DNA of 64,000 bases from Oxalobacter sp. (GCA_003605115.1 QZKY01000014.1:52682-116681), one strand, 5' to 3'. Counted from the stretch's first letter, positions 28,616 through 38,086 are shown. Notes: a model not told the origin generated them from the sequence alone. Numbers and translations are program-made.

Positions 28616-29118
28616 CCCTATCGCGAATCTGGCAATGGCGTGATTGTACGCTTAACCAGCTAGCCTTGTGAATGCCATCAGGACACCCATGAAAGCGTCC
28701 GTGCGGACAATAACTGACTGATTCTGTATCAAAAATGCCGCAAATCCCTGACAAACTACCGTTCAACGCCATTCACTATGGCAATCAGAACCTTCGTTGG
28801 TAAGATACGCCTTGCCCGTGCTTTCCCCTGCGTGAAGCCAAGAAAAGTGGCCGGACAGCGCTTGATTTCAAGCTTGGTCATGTGCATCGCGGTCAGCAGA
28901 GACTTTTTGACAACTTTTGTCTTCTCTGAAACGCATTCACCACACCGCAGCCGCGTGAGGAAAATCAAGGAGCAAACCTTTGGTGGCTTTTTTGCAGCAC
29001 TTGAGACGACGAGTCTTTGAGGCTGGTGTAATATCCAAGAGGCATCGAACCGTGGCCGCCCCCTCCACCATTCAGGGGGCTGTTTTGTCATATATGTAGC
29101 CGAAAGCGTGGAGATATT
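28616..29118. other. 503-base intergenic region without a recognised gene
   Basis: Divergent promoters for the TPR operon and the dynamin-like gene must lie here. A minus-strand frame stays open from inside the dynamin gene down to 28756, but its translation is not recognised. TTGACA occurs at 28908-28913 without a convincing -10. A plus-strand terminator-like hairpin sits at 29059-29087, upstream of any annotated plus-strand gene end, so a small transcript could end there. Confidence 0.5.
29059..29087 (+). terminator. Orphan terminator-like hairpin
   Basis: gccccct (29059-29065) and agggggc (29075-29081) pair around a 9-base loop, followed by tgtttt. No annotated plus-strand gene ends upstream within 6 kb, so it may end a small RNA or serve as a leader attenuator for the dynamin-like gene. 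Confidence 0.6.
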
Positions 29119-31053
29119 GTGAGCAATCTGGTCCAACAATTTAAGGAATACAGTGATTGGCGCAGAAGCCTGGTCGCGGCCTTGGAACAGTACCGCAAAG
29201 GCCTGGAGGAAAATGGCTTGTCCGATCCTGCCAGTAACCAGCGTTTCCAAAATATGTTGTCGCGACTCACCGATGACAAGCTGTCCATCGCTTTTGTTTC
29301 CGAATTCTCGCGCGGGAAATCTGAGCTGATCAATGCGATTTTCTTTGCCGATTACGGGCAACGCATTGTGCCCTCTTCTGCCGGACGCACAACCATGTGC
29401 CCGACCGAACTGATGTATGACGAGACGCTTCCACCTTCGATCCGCCTGCTGCCGATTGAAACCCGCGCGGGCAATGAATCCACCAGCGATTTCAAGTCCC
29501 TGAGTCATGCCTGGACCGTTTTCCCGCTGAACACCAATTCAGCCGATGGCATGATGGAAGCCTTCAGCCAAGTCAGTCAGACCAAGCGCGTCCCGATGGA
29601 AGACGCAAAGCGTTACGGCTTGTACAACGAAGATGATCCGGATGCCTCTTTTTCGGTCGACGACAACGGCTTGGTTGAAATCTCGATGTGGCGTCACGCC
29701 ATTGTCAACTTCCCGCATCCCTTGCTCAAGGAAGGCTTGGTCATTCTCGACACGCCTGGCTTGAACGCCATCGGTACTGAGCCAGAATTGACGCTGAACC
29801 TGATCCCGAACGCACATGCCGTGCTGTTCATTCTTGCTGCCGACACCGGCGTGACGAAGAGTGACATCGACGTGTGGAAAGATCACATCGGTTCTGGCGC
29901 TGGACGTATGGTGGTGCTGAACAAGATCGACAGCATGTGGGACGAGTTGCGCACTGAAGAAGAAGTCGAGCGTCAAATCAAGAGCCAGGTCACCAGCGTA
30001 GCGAGCATGCTCGGTCTGAAGGAGCGTCAGGTTTTCCCGATTTCCGCACAAAAAGGTCTGGTGGCGAAAGTCAATCACGATGACGCCTTGCTCACCAAGA
30101 GCCGTCTGCAAGATCTCGAAAGCGCATTGTCCTCTGAACTCATTCCGGCGAAAAAGGACATCATCCGCATGCAATTGGCGTCTGAAATTTCGGCGCTGAT
30201 TGATTCCAAACATTCCGTGCTCTCCAGCCGTTCGCGCGGCGCGGTGGAACAATTGTTTGAGTTGAAGAGCCTGCGCGGCAAAAACTCGAATGTCATCGAG
30301 CACATGATGAAGCGTCTCGACGCTGAGAAGAAAGATTTCGACAGCAGCTTGATGAAACTTCAGGGCACACGCGGTGTGTTCGCGCGCCTCTCCGCCGAAG
30401 TGTTCACCAGTCTGGGCATGGAAGTGTTGAAGGAAACCATCAACCAGACGCGCGATGCCATGAACAGCAGCAGCTTCTCTGGCGGCATTCGCAGTGCAAT
30501 CAAAAAGTTTTTCGATCTGGCACGTCAAAATCTGGAAATTTCAGATAAGAAAATTGCTGAAATTTCAGAAATGATGTCCGTCATGTACCGCAAGTTTTCC
30601 AGCGAACATGGCTTGGCCGTCACAGCGCCCATGCCGTTTTCCATGGAAAAATACCGCAAAGAACTCGACATGATCGAAAGTGTCTATCAAAAGCAGTTTG
30701 GCACCGCAACCGTGCTGACGACATCGCGCGCCGTGCTGATGCAAAAATTCTTTGATTCGATTGCTTCGCGCGTACGTCACAGCTTTCTCCAATCGAACCG
30801 CGATGTGGAAGCCTGGATGAAAGTCATCATCGCGCCACTCGAAGCACAAATCAAGGAACACAAAGATCAACTCAAGCACCGTCAACAATCGGTGCAACGT
30901 ATCCACGGTGCGATTGACAGTCTTGAAGAGAAGATTGATGCACTGGAGCAGGTCAAGAATAGCGTTGAGGCACAGCGTCGCAACCTGGCTGCATTGGAAG
31001 AGCCGCTCAAGCAAGCCATCTCTGCTGAGCAGGATATGGGGGTCGCGGCCTAG
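29119..31053 (+). CDS. Dynamin-like GTPase
   Basis: 644 residues, GTG start with a gtggag ribosome site 6 bases upstream. GTPase domain: P-loop SEFSRGKS (61-68), switch I Thr in AGRTTMCPTE, DTPGLNAIG (211-219) and NKID (268-271). The rest is helical with a C-terminal coiled coil (about 585-635; LEEKIDALEQVKNSVEAQRR). Bacterial dynamin-like proteins remodel or fuse membranes. In Burkholderiales this gene often precedes mutY, as here with a 12-base gap. Its cellular role is not established. Confidence 0.88.
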   Translation: MSNLVQQFKEYSDWRRSLVAALEQYRKGLEENGLSDPASNQRFQNMLSRLTDDKLSIAFVSEFSRGKSELINAIFFADYGQRIVPSSAGRTTMCPTELMYDETLPPSIRLLPIETRAGNESTSDFKSLSHAWTVFPLNTNSADGMMEAFSQVSQTKRVPMEDAKRYGLYNEDDPDASFSVDDNGLVEISMWRHAIVNFPHPLLKEGLVILDTPGLNAIGTEPELTLNLIPNAHAVLFILAADTGVTKSDIDVWKDHIGSGAGRMVVLNKIDSMWDELRTEEEVERQIKSQVTSVASMLGLKERQVFPISAQKGLVAKVNHDDALLTKSRLQDLESALSSELIPAKKDIIRMQLASEISALIDSKHSVLSSRSRGAVEQLFELKSLRGKNSNVIEHMMKRLDAEKKDFDSSLMKLQGTRGVFARLSAEVFTSLGMEVLKETINQTRDAMNSSSFSGGIRSAIKKFFDLARQNLEISDKKIAEISEMMSVMYRKFSSEHGLAVTAPMPFSMEKYRKELDMIESVYQKQFGTATVLTTSRAVLMQKFFDSIASRVRHSFLQSNRDVEAWMKVIIAPLEAQIKEHKDQLKHRQQSVQRIHGAIDSLEEKIDALEQVKNSVEAQRRNLAALEEPLKQAISAEQDMGVAA

Positions 31054-31065
31054 GTGTGCTCATAA

Positions 31066-32145
31066 GTGTCGCCTCATTCCTCCTCCGCCAAAGACAAACC
31101 AAACGTCGGCAAAGAATCTTTTGCCGACGTTTTGATTTTTTGGCAGCGTCATCAAGGACGCCACAATCTTCCCTGGCAAGGCACGCGCGATCCCTACCGC
31201 ATCTGGCTATCTGAAGTGATGCTGCAACAGACGCAGGTTACCACCGTCATCCCGTATTACACGCGTTTTCTTGAACGGTTTCCTGATGTGACTTCGCTCG
31301 CTGCAGCACCCGTTGCCGAGGTGATGGCATTGTGGAGCGGCCTGGGTTATTACAGCCGCGCGCGCAATCTGCATCGCTGCGCACAACAGGTTCTTGCAGA
31401 TCACGGTGGCAACTTCCCAACCGACCCAGCACTACTGGAAAAACTGCCGGGGATCGGACGATCAACTGCTTCGGCGATTGCCGTTTTTGCCAGCGGCGCG
31501 ATTGCGCCTATTCTTGACGGCAATGTAAAGCGCGTGCTCACGCGCGTGTTTGGCATTGAGGGCTATCCCGGCGAAAAATCGGTTGAACAAACACTGTGGT
31601 TGCTGGCCGAATCCCTGCTGCCCGAAAAAAATGTCGAGGCCTATACACAAGGCTTGATGGATTTGGGCGCGACGCTTTGTTCGCGAACCAAACCGCTGTG
31701 TGCGTCCTGCCCGATGAACGCACTGTGCGTCGCGCGCGCCACAAATCGCACCAGCGAACTCCCCACGCGCAAAGCAACAGCGCCTATCCCGCAAAGGCAA
31801 GTGGCGATGCTAGTAATTGTTCATCGCAAACAGATTTTGCTGGAACAGCGGCCGGATGCCGGTATTTGGGGTGGATTGCTGTCGCTACCGGAAGTCGACT
31901 CGGATGAACTCAAACGCATTCGCCGTGCTGCGGCCAAGTTTGGTAAAGTTGACGCATGTGAAGCACTCTCCTCTTTCTCGCATACCTTCACACACTTTAA
32001 ACTACAGATTCATCCGTATGCCATATCACTCAAGCAGCGCAAACCGCTTGATAAAAGCGCGCCGTTTGCGTGGCACAAACTAGAGAATCTTGAGAAGCTG
32101 GGTTTGCCCGCGCCGGTGAAAAAGCTTTTGCAAAAACTTGTGTGA
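31066..32145 (+). CDS. mutY: A/G-specific adenine glycosylase
   Basis: 359 residues, GTG start. HNLPWQGTRDPYRIWLSEVM and LQQTQVTTVIPYY carry the catalytic Glu; LPGIGRSTASAIAVFA is the helix-hairpin-helix; DGNVKRVLTR contains the catalytic Asp; CSRTKPLCASCPMNALC is the iron-sulphur cluster loop (C-x6-C-x2-C-x5-C). A C-terminal NUDIX-like domain recognises 8-oxoG. It removes A mispaired with 8-oxoguanine. Its 3' end lies in an inverted repeat shared with the convergent rapZ end. Confidence 0.95.
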   Translation: MSPHSSSAKDKPNVGKESFADVLIFWQRHQGRHNLPWQGTRDPYRIWLSEVMLQQTQVTTVIPYYTRFLERFPDVTSLAAAPVAEVMALWSGLGYYSRARNLHRCAQQVLADHGGNFPTDPALLEKLPGIGRSTASAIAVFASGAIAPILDGNVKRVLTRVFGIEGYPGEKSVEQTLWLLAESLLPEKNVEAYTQGLMDLGATLCSRTKPLCASCPMNALCVARATNRTSELPTRKATAPIPQRQVAMLVIVHRKQILLEQRPDAGIWGGLLSLPEVDSDELKRIRRAAAKFGKVDACEALSSFSHTFTHFKLQIHPYAISLKQRKPLDKSAPFAWHKLENLEKLGLPAPVKKLLQKLV

Positions 32146-32241
32146 AAATTCGAAGGAAAACCGGGGTCAGTAGTTTTATTTCGCGAAGCGAAATTTACTC
32201 TGACCCCGAATTTTCCGGCACAGAATTTTCACACAAGTTTT
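32133..32241. repeat. GGGGTCAG palindromic element copy E inside a 19-bp inverted repeat
   Basis: The core (32155-32216) has arms ggaaaaccggggtcag and ctgaccccgaattttcc and a perfect tip atttcgc/gcgaaat around gaa. Outside it, 32133-32151 and 32223-32241 form a perfect 19-bp inverted repeat that overlaps the stop codons of both convergent genes, mutY and rapZ. Confidence 0.93.
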
Positions 32242-33100
32242 ACATCAACCCGCGATGATGCACGACCACGCTTTCGTTTTTTCGGAAGTGTTTCGCGAGT
32301 TTTTCCACCATGTACACCGAACGATGCTGCCCGCCGGTGCAGCCAATGGCCACGGTGACGTAACTGCGATTATCTTGCTTAAACGAAGGCAACCATTTAT
32401 CAACAAAGGCCGTGATGTCAGCCAGCATGTCCGCCACTTCGGGTTGCGCTTCCAGATAAGTGGCCACGCGACTGTCCAATCCACTGAAAGGACGCAACTC
32501 AGGATCGTAATGCGGGTTCGGCAAGGAACGCACGTCAAACACCAGCGAGGCATCACGCGGCGCACCTTGCCGAAACGCGAAAGACTCGATGTACAAAGTC
32601 AAGGGTGCGCGATCCGTCTCAACAAATTCTTTCACCCAGTTGCGCAACTGATTGGCGCTGGTGTTGGTCGTGTCAATGTTATGGCCGAGCTTTTCTAGCG
32701 GCGTGAGCAGTTCGCGTTCCGCGCGAATGGCGTCAACAAGTGATCGTGGCTCGGAACTGCCGTCGGAACTGAGGCGATGCGAAAGCGGATGGTTCCGCCG
32801 TGTTTCGGAAAACCGCCCCACCAGCGTGCGTGTATCTGCGGTCAAAAAAAGGGCTTTGATGTCGTGACCCTCTTTGCGTATGGTTTCGATGGTTTTCGGC
32901 ACCTCTTCCAGCGATATGCCACTGCGGGAATCAATCGCAACCGCCACGCGATTTCTGCCCTCACTATCGAAAGTGGCCACCAACTCGCTTAGTAGTGAGG
33001 GTGGCAGATTGTCCACGCACACATAACCCAGGTCTTCCAGCATGTTCAAAGCCACCGACTTGCCGGAACCGGAAATGCCAGAAATCAGGACGATTTTCAT
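32240..33100 (-). CDS. rapZ: RNase adapter RapZ
   Basis: 286 residues. The N-terminal P-loop domain has ISGISGSGKSVALNMLEDLG; the C-terminal sensing domain contains GCTGGQHRSVYMVEKLA. In Enterobacteria RapZ senses glucosamine-6-phosphate and guides RNase E to the sRNA GlmZ; in betaproteobacteria its targets are unclear. It follows hprK by 8 bases in the conserved ptsN-hprK-rapZ cluster, linking it to the regulatory PTS. Confidence 0.94.
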   Translation of the reverse strand: MKIVLISGISGSGKSVALNMLEDLGYVCVDNLPPSLLSELVATFDSEGRNRVAVAIDSRSGISLEEVPKTIETIRKEGHDIKALFLTADTRTLVGRFSETRRNHPLSHRLSSDGSSEPRSLVDAIRAERELLTPLEKLGHNIDTTNTSANQLRNWVKEFVETDRAPLTLYIESFAFRQGAPRDASLVFDVRSLPNPHYDPELRPFSGLDSRVATYLEAQPEVADMLADITAFVDKWLPSFKQDNRSYVTVAIGCTGGQHRSVYMVEKLAKHFRKNESVVVHHRGLM

Positions 33101-33108
33101 AAGGACAC

Positions 33109-34047
33109 CTAATCGTGGGTCAGTGCTTTGCGTTGACGCTCAATGAAATCTTCCAGCGTGTTAATGCCGCGCAGTTCCAGTATGGTGTTACGAACTGCCG
33201 CTTCGGTCAAGACGGCCAAGTTGCGCCCCGCTGCAACCGGGATGATAACCTTGCGGATCGGCAGCCCCAACACGTCTTGCGTCATACTCGCGATTTTCAG
33301 TCGATCTTCATTCTCGCCAGGACCTTGATAACGCTGCAGGTGCGCGATGAGGCGCAGGCGCATCCGGCGACGCACCGCCGCTTCGCCAAAAATCGCTTTG
33401 ATATCCAACAGCCCAAGGCCGCGCACTTCCAGCATATTTTGCAAGAGCGGCGGACACCGCCCTTCAACCACCGTCGGTGCAATGCGGGAAAACTCGACCG
33501 CATCGTCCGCAACCAGCCCGTGATTGCGCGTGATCAACTCCAGTCCCAACTCGCTTTTGCCCAAGCCGGAATCGCCCGTGATCAGCACCCCCAGCCCCAG
33601 CACATCCATAAATACGCCGTGCATGATGGTGCGTTGCGCCAGCTTCTTGGACAAAAAAATGCGTAGAAAGTCGATCACTTCGGCCGCAGAAAGCGGCGTG
33701 GAAAACACCGGAATATCGTTTTCGTCGCAAATCGACAGCAAATCCGGCGGCACTTCCAAATCGCGCGCCACGATAATAGCGGGCGGATTACCATTCATCA
33801 GTTCGTGAATTTGATACGCGCGGGATTCCGGCGTCAGACGATTGTAGTAAGTAATTTCCTGACGGCCGTAGACGTGGATGCGTTCAGGGTGAATCAAATT
33901 CAGGTGCCCCACCTGATCGGCAGCAGAAATGGCGCTGGCCGACACTTGCCGCCCCCCTCCTTGATGCCCTCCCACCCAAGTCAGCTTCAGCGTCTCGCCA
34001 TTTTGCTCAAAAAGCTGCTGGATAGTCAGCGTGGAGATGATGGTCAT
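33109..34047 (-). CDS. hprK: HPr kinase/phosphorylase
   Basis: 312 residues. Walker [21 protein letters not shown], the catalytic [10 protein letters not shown] and the HprK signature [20 protein letters not shown] are present. It phosphorylates or dephosphorylates HPr at Ser-46, and the ptsH product encoded at 7098-7367 retains that site. It lies between ptsN and rapZ on the same strand with short gaps. Confidence 0.95.
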   Translation of the reverse strand: MTIISTLTIQQLFEQNGETLKLTWVGGHQGGGRQVSASAISAADQVGHLNLIHPERIHVYGRQEITYYNRLTPESRAYQIHELMNGNPPAIIVARDLEVPPDLLSICDENDIPVFSTPLSAAEVIDFLRIFLSKKLAQRTIMHGVFMDVLGLGVLITGDSGLGKSELGLELITRNHGLVADDAVEFSRIAPTVVEGRCPPLLQNMLEVRGLGLLDIKAIFGEAAVRRRMRLRLIAHLQRYQGPGENEDRLKIASMTQDVLGLPIRKVIIPVAAGRNLAVLTEAAVRNTILELRGINTLEDFIERQRKALTHD

Positions 34048-34061
34048 TTTAGGCTTTCGGT

Positions 34062-34550
34062 TCAGGCGGCTTGCCGGCCGGGTTTCCAGTTCACTATCTT
34101 GGTGTGGACGACTTCAGGATCAGGTTCCGTTATCAGAATTGACCGGAATGCCTCGTTGGAAAACATTTCAGCAACCTCGGAGAGAATTTCCAAATGTTGT
34201 TGGGTGACATTATCGGGAATGAGTACAACAATCAGTATTTTCACCGGTTGCTGATCCGGAGCGTCAAACGGAATGGGGTCTTTCATTCGGACGAAGGCAG
34301 CCATGGCACCCTTCAATCCTTTCACGCGACCATGCGGCACGGCCACGCCACGCCCCAATCCCGTCGATCCCACCAACTCGCGCGCCTGCAAACTTTCCAA
34401 CACCGTGGTTTTGCTGATAACGCAGTGACTTTCCAGCACCCCGGCGACTCGCTCGAATAGCTCCTGCTTGCTCGATGCGTCTACATCGAGCAAAACGTTA
34501 GATTGCGGCAAAATCTCGGCTAGGTGTGGCATGGACTCCTTAAAATCCAA
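34062..34550 (-). CDS. ptsN: PTS EIIA-Ntr (nitrogen regulatory)
   Basis: 162 residues. EIIA family: [15 protein letters not shown], the phospho-His motif [14 protein letters not shown] and the conserved [20 protein letters not shown] (split in two halves). It is the output protein of the nitrogen PTS, which in other bacteria controls potassium transport and stress signalling. The rpoN and hpf genes that often precede it are not in this position; queF lies upstream instead. Confidence 0.93.
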   Translation of the reverse strand: MDFKESMPHLAEILPQSNVLLDVDASSKQELFERVAGVLESHCVISKTTVLESLQARELVGSTGLGRGVAVPHGRVKGLKGAMAAFVRMKDPIPFDAPDQQPVKILIVVLIPDNVTQQHLEILSEVAEMFSNEAFRSILITEPDPEVVHTKIVNWKPGRQAA

Positions 34551-34755
34551 ACGAAAATCCGTGCTGAATTATAAGCTGGTTTTTTGGGCGTGCAAGACTC
34601 GATTTGATGCTTAATATGTAATCAAACGCCCCCGTGCCAATTCGGCAACATCTTTGCTGCTCCGCGCACCGTCTGCCAAATCCGCTATCGCTACTGAAAT
34701 CTCATTGTGTGAATGCTGCATATCTTCCGCTTGAGGCACTGCCGCTGGTAGAAAG

Positions 34756-35595
34756 CTACTGCCTCGCATTCCGCGCATTCGAAGGCCTGCCACCAATCGT
34801 GAAGTTCGTGCGCCAGGGGTTAATGTCCACACCGCCGCGCCGCGTGAAGCGGCCATACACTGCTAGCTTGGTCGGCTTGCATTGCGTCAGAATGTCCATA
34901 AAGATGCGCTCGATGCATTGTTCATGAAAGCCATTGTGCGTACGCAAGCTGATCAGATATTTCAACAAATACTCCTGATTGATCGCAAAGCCCACGTAGT
35001 GAATTTGCACGCTCGCCCAATCAGGCTGACCCGTCACCGGGCAATTGGTGCGTAACAAATGCGACACCAGTTTTTCTTCCACCGGCGGTTCTTCTGTGAT
35101 CGTGCGCAACAGCGAGGCGTTCGGCGAATATTCGTCGGCATCTATGTCAAGCCGATCCAGCAGCAGGCCTTCCATCTCGCCAAGCGCGAGCGTGGCAAAA
35201 GCATCTTGCGGCGTGAGCGACACGGACACGAACGCGCCAAACGCTGCCGACAAATCCGCGCGCAGCAATTCGATCATCGCCTCCGGCCCACCGACCTTGG
35301 TTTGACTGAAGGAATTGATATACAGCTTGAACGATTTCGATTCGACGATGTTCGGCGAATCGGCGGGCACGGTCACACTGAGCAGCGCGACTTGCGGTTT
35401 GCCGCGCATGTTGAGCCAGGAAAGTTCGTAAGCGTTCCAGATATCGATGCCAAAAAACGGCGTCGTTTTGCCGAGGTTGAATTCTTCGCGCGTCGTCGCG
35501 CGCAGAATCGGGAACAGCAGCGATGGATCGTAAGCGCCGTCGTAAGAGGCCGGTTTGCCGAGGGGAGATTCGTGGGGGGTGGATTCGTTGGTCAT
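34756..35595 (-). CDS. queF: NADPH-dependent 7-cyano-7-deazaguanine reductase
   Basis: 279 residues, the long unimodular (E. coli-like) form. [17 protein letters not shown] is the QueF motif; the catalytic Cys is in [17 protein letters not shown]; the end carries [19 protein letters not shown]. It reduces preQ0 to preQ1 for queuosine in tRNA. A longer frame to 35670 would translate part of the palindromic element at 35638-35700 (QNFDSDPEF), so the start at 35595 (MTNESTPHE) is chosen. Confidence 0.94.
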   Translation of the reverse strand: MTNESTPHESPLGKPASYDGAYDPSLLFPILRATTREEFNLGKTTPFFGIDIWNAYELSWLNMRGKPQVALLSVTVPADSPNIVESKSFKLYINSFSQTKVGGPEAMIELLRADLSAAFGAFVSVSLTPQDAFATLALGEMEGLLLDRLDIDADEYSPNASLLRTITEEPPVEEKLVSHLLRTNCPVTGQPDWASVQIHYVGFAINQEYLLKYLISLRTHNGFHEQCIERIFMDILTQCKPTKLAVYGRFTRRGGVDINPWRTNFTIGGRPSNARNARQ

Positions 35596-35637
35596 GGTGT
35601 GCAAATTTTCTCGAGCCTCCTGCAACGATAAGCTTGC

Positions 35638-35700
35638 GGAAAATTCGGGGTCAGAATCGAAGTTTTGCATGCAAAATTCGACTGCCGACCCCGGTTTTCC
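35638..35700. repeat. GGGGTCAG palindromic element, copy F
   Basis: Arms ggaaaattcggggtcag and gaccccggttttcc. The tip contains a 14-bp perfect palindrome ttttgcatgcaaaa. It lies upstream of the queF start and overlaps the rejected N-terminal extension of that frame. Confidence 0.92.
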
Positions 35701-35730
35701 GCGCGGGAGGCGTCCTACGTTCGATAGCTG

Positions 35731-35788
35731 GAAAATTGGGGTCAGTAGTTTTTTTACGCGCAGCGTAAATTACTCTGACCCCAATTTT
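35731..35788. repeat. GGGGTCAG palindromic element, copy G
   Basis: Arms gaaaattggggtcag and ctgaccccaatttt, tip tttacgc/gcgtaaa around gca. It is 30 bases from copy F and in the opposite orientation; the two fill the ilvA-queF gap. Confidence 0.93.
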
Positions 35789-35812
35789 AATCAACATCAC
35801 TTTTTATCTTAC

Positions 35813-37339
35813 TTAGTTACCCAAAAACAGTTTATAAACAGGATTGTCCGTTTCGTTCCAATGGCGATACCCCAGGGTCGCGAGGAAAGCACGGAAATCT
35901 TTCATTTCTTTTTTCGGCACTTGCAAACCCACCAGAATGCGGCCGTAATCCGCACCGTGATTGCGGTAATGGAAGAGGCTGATATTCCAGTTCGGCGACA
36001 TGCTTTGCAAGAAGCGCATCAGCGCGCCCGGACGTTCCGGAAACTCGAAGCGATACAGCAATTCGTCTTTCGCGAGCAAACTCTTTCCGCCCACCATGTG
36101 ACGCACATGCGTTTGACCGAGTTCATCGTCCGTCAAGTTCAGTGTCTTGAAATTATTTTTCTCGAAATGCCGTACGATTTTCGCCGGTTCATCATGGTTC
36201 TCAACTTCCATGCCAACAAACACATAGGCTTGGCGCTCGTCGCTGATGCGATAGTTGAATTCAGTGACGTTACGTGGCCCGACCAATTCGCAAAAACGGC
36301 GGAAGCTGCCGCGTTCTTCCGGAATCGTTACGGCAAACAAGGCTTCGCGCGCTTCGCCCAAAGCCGCCTGTTCTGCCACAAAACGCAGCCGATCAAAATT
36401 CATGTTGGCACCGCTGGCAATGGCCACGAGCGTTTGGTTTTTCAGCGCCTGCTTGTTTTTCTTTGCACGCTCCACGTAGACTTTCGCGCCGGCAATCGCG
36501 AGCGCACCGGCCGGCTCCAGAATGCTGCGTGTATCCTGGAACACATCCTTGATGGCCGCGCAAATGGCATCGGTATCGACCAGAATCATGTCATCGACAT
36601 ATTCGCGCGCGAGTCGGAACGTCTCCTTCCCCACCAACTTGACCGCCGTACCATCCGAAAACAATCCAACGTCAGGCAGCGTAATGCGCCGCTTCAGCGC
36701 AAGACTGCGATCCATCGCGTCCGCATCAACGGTTTCCACACCAATGATTTTGATTTCGGGTCGCACCTGCTTGACGTAAGCGGCAATCCCGGCGATCAAC
36801 CCACCGCCACCCACCGGCACGAATATCGCATGAATCGGTTCGGCATGTTGCCGCAGGATTTCCATCCCTATCGTGCCTTGCCCGGCAATGACATCCGGGT
36901 CATCGAACGGATGCACAAAATTCATCCCGTTTTTTTTCTCCAGCGTCAGCGCATGTTCGTAAGCGTCTGTGAACGAATCGCCGAACATCACCACTTGCGC
37001 GCCCCGCGCGCGCACCGCATCCACCTTCAAGGGCGGCGTGGTGACAGGCATCACAATTATGGCCTTGCAGCCCAGACGTTGCGCACCGAGCGCCACACCT
37101 TGTGCGTGATTGCCTGCCGATGCGCAAATGACACCGCGCTTCAATTGCTCGGGTGACAGGTGCGCCATCTTGTTGTACGCGCCACGCAATTTGAAACTGA
37201 ACACGCTTTGCATGTCTTCGCGCTTCAACAACAAGCGATTGCCAAGCCGTGCAGACAGCAAAGGGGCTGGCTCCAGCGGGGATTCGGTGGCCACATCGTA
37301 CACGCGCGCAGTGAGTATTTTTTTGAGATAGTCCGTCAT
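35813..37339 (-). CDS. ilvA: Threonine ammonia-lyase, biosynthetic
   Basis: 508 residues. PLP domain with SVFSFKLRGAYNKM (Schiff-base Lys), SAGNHAQGVAL and VPVGGGGLIAGIA; two C-terminal ACT-like regulatory domains (about 330-508) that give isoleucine feedback control. It converts threonine to 2-oxobutanoate for isoleucine synthesis. A TATAAT -10 and a small hairpin lie in its leader. Downstream are two palindromic elements and then queF. Confidence 0.95.
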   Translation of the reverse strand: MTDYLKKILTARVYDVATESPLEPAPLLSARLGNRLLLKREDMQSVFSFKLRGAYNKMAHLSPEQLKRGVICASAGNHAQGVALGAQRLGCKAIIVMPVTTPPLKVDAVRARGAQVVMFGDSFTDAYEHALTLEKKNGMNFVHPFDDPDVIAGQGTIGMEILRQHAEPIHAIFVPVGGGGLIAGIAAYVKQVRPEIKIIGVETVDADAMDRSLALKRRITLPDVGLFSDGTAVKLVGKETFRLAREYVDDMILVDTDAICAAIKDVFQDTRSILEPAGALAIAGAKVYVERAKKNKQALKNQTLVAIASGANMNFDRLRFVAEQAALGEAREALFAVTIPEERGSFRRFCELVGPRNVTEFNYRISDERQAYVFVGMEVENHDEPAKIVRHFEKNNFKTLNLTDDELGQTHVRHMVGGKSLLAKDELLYRFEFPERPGALMRFLQSMSPNWNISLFHYRNHGADYGRILVGLQVPKKEMKDFRAFLATLGYRHWNETDNPVYKLFLGN

Positions 37340-37349
37340 AAATTCGTGG

Positions 37350-37381
37350 GGATTGTCCTTGATGACAATCCGAACATTATA
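37350..37381 (-). promoter_or_regulatory. ilvA: ilvA promoter -10 and leader hairpin
   Basis: On the minus strand TATAAT (37381-37376) is followed by GGATTGTC/GACAATCC, an 8-bp perfect inverted repeat with a 6-base loop (37371-37350). It ends 10 bases before the ATG and covers the ribosome-binding region, so it could be an operator or a translation-limiting structure. The -35 is weak. Confidence 0.5.
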
Positions 37382-37414
37382 ATGGACAAACCTTTTTAAC
37401 CTTATGAAGGCAAC

Positions 37415-37906
37415 ATGATCGAATCTGCAGTCCTGTGGCTGCTTGCCCGCCTGGCGATCCCAAAAATCGGGCTGACTGCGGTATTCCTGATCAGCTTCAT
37501 CTCGGCAACCTTGTTGCCCATGGGCTCAGAACCTGCCGTTTTTGCTGTTGTCAAAGCCGATGTCGGCATGTTCTGGATAGTGATTCTGGTAGCCACTTTC
37601 GGCAACACTCTTGGGGGCATGGTCAATTACTGGTTGGGCTACGGTGCACATGAAACCTTTGCCAAGGAAAAGAAAACGCGCTGGTTCAGTTGGCTGGAAC
37701 GCTTCGGCCCCAAGGCCATGTTCATGACCTGGCTGCCGGGTGTGGGCGATCCGATCAGTACGCTCGGCGGCTGGTTAAAATTACCTTTTTGGCCCTGCGT
37801 GGGATACATGGCGCTGGGCAAACTCTTGCGTTATGTGCTGATGACCTGGGCTTTGATGCACGTACCCGATCACATCTGGCGACAAATTGCCGGGTGGGTG
37901 GGGTGA
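37415..37906 (+). CDS. YqaA-like DedA-family (VTT domain) membrane protein
   Basis: 163 residues with four or five hydrophobic segments. ISATLLPMGSEPAVFAVV, ATFGNTLGGMVNYWLGYGA and FMTWLPGVGDPISTLGGWLK match the YqaA/SNARE-associated (VTT) family. DedA-type proteins are implicated in lipid flipping and membrane potential; the exact role of YqaA is unknown. It is divergent from ilvA and followed by GC-rich repeats. Confidence 0.85.
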   Translation: MIESAVLWLLARLAIPKIGLTAVFLISFISATLLPMGSEPAVFAVVKADVGMFWIVILVATFGNTLGGMVNYWLGYGAHETFAKEKKTRWFSWLERFGPKAMFMTWLPGVGDPISTLGGWLKLPFWPCVGYMALGKLLRYVLMTWALMHVPDHIWRQIAGWVG

Positions 37907-37934
37907 AGAAATCCAAGCGGCAGTCGAATATTAA

Positions 37935-38052
37935 ACCCCTTCCCCCTGTGAGGGGGAAGGCTGGGATGGGGGTGTGCAGCATGTTCGAGAGCAGCGCTTG
38001 AATTTTGGCGCAACACCCCCACCCTCCCCCTCCCCCTCATAGGGGGAGGGGA
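37935..38052. repeat. Pair of GC-rich palindromic repeats in inverted orientation
   Basis: ccttccccctgtgagggggaagg with the following gatgggggtg (about 37939-37973) and cacccccaccctcc with ccccctcatagggggagggg (about 38013-38052) are inverted relative to each other. A related unit occurs at 63925-63967. They lie between the yqaA-like and HIT genes. Confidence 0.85.
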
Positions 38053-38086
38053 TAATTTTTATGCATCGTACAAATCTGTGATACCA

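Noticed and set aside
28756..29118. Minus-strand frame upstream of the dynamin-like gene
   Set aside because: It stays open but is mostly the shadow of the dynamin gene and its unique part gives no recognised protein; kept only as a note in the intergenic entry.
34611..34755. Minus-strand frame after queF encoding an AEDMQHSHNEISVAIADL-like tail
   Set aside because: It vaguely resembles a chemotaxis-receptor C-terminus, but no other part of such a gene is present, the frame overlaps queF in its upstream part, and no ribosome site fits. Left unannotated.
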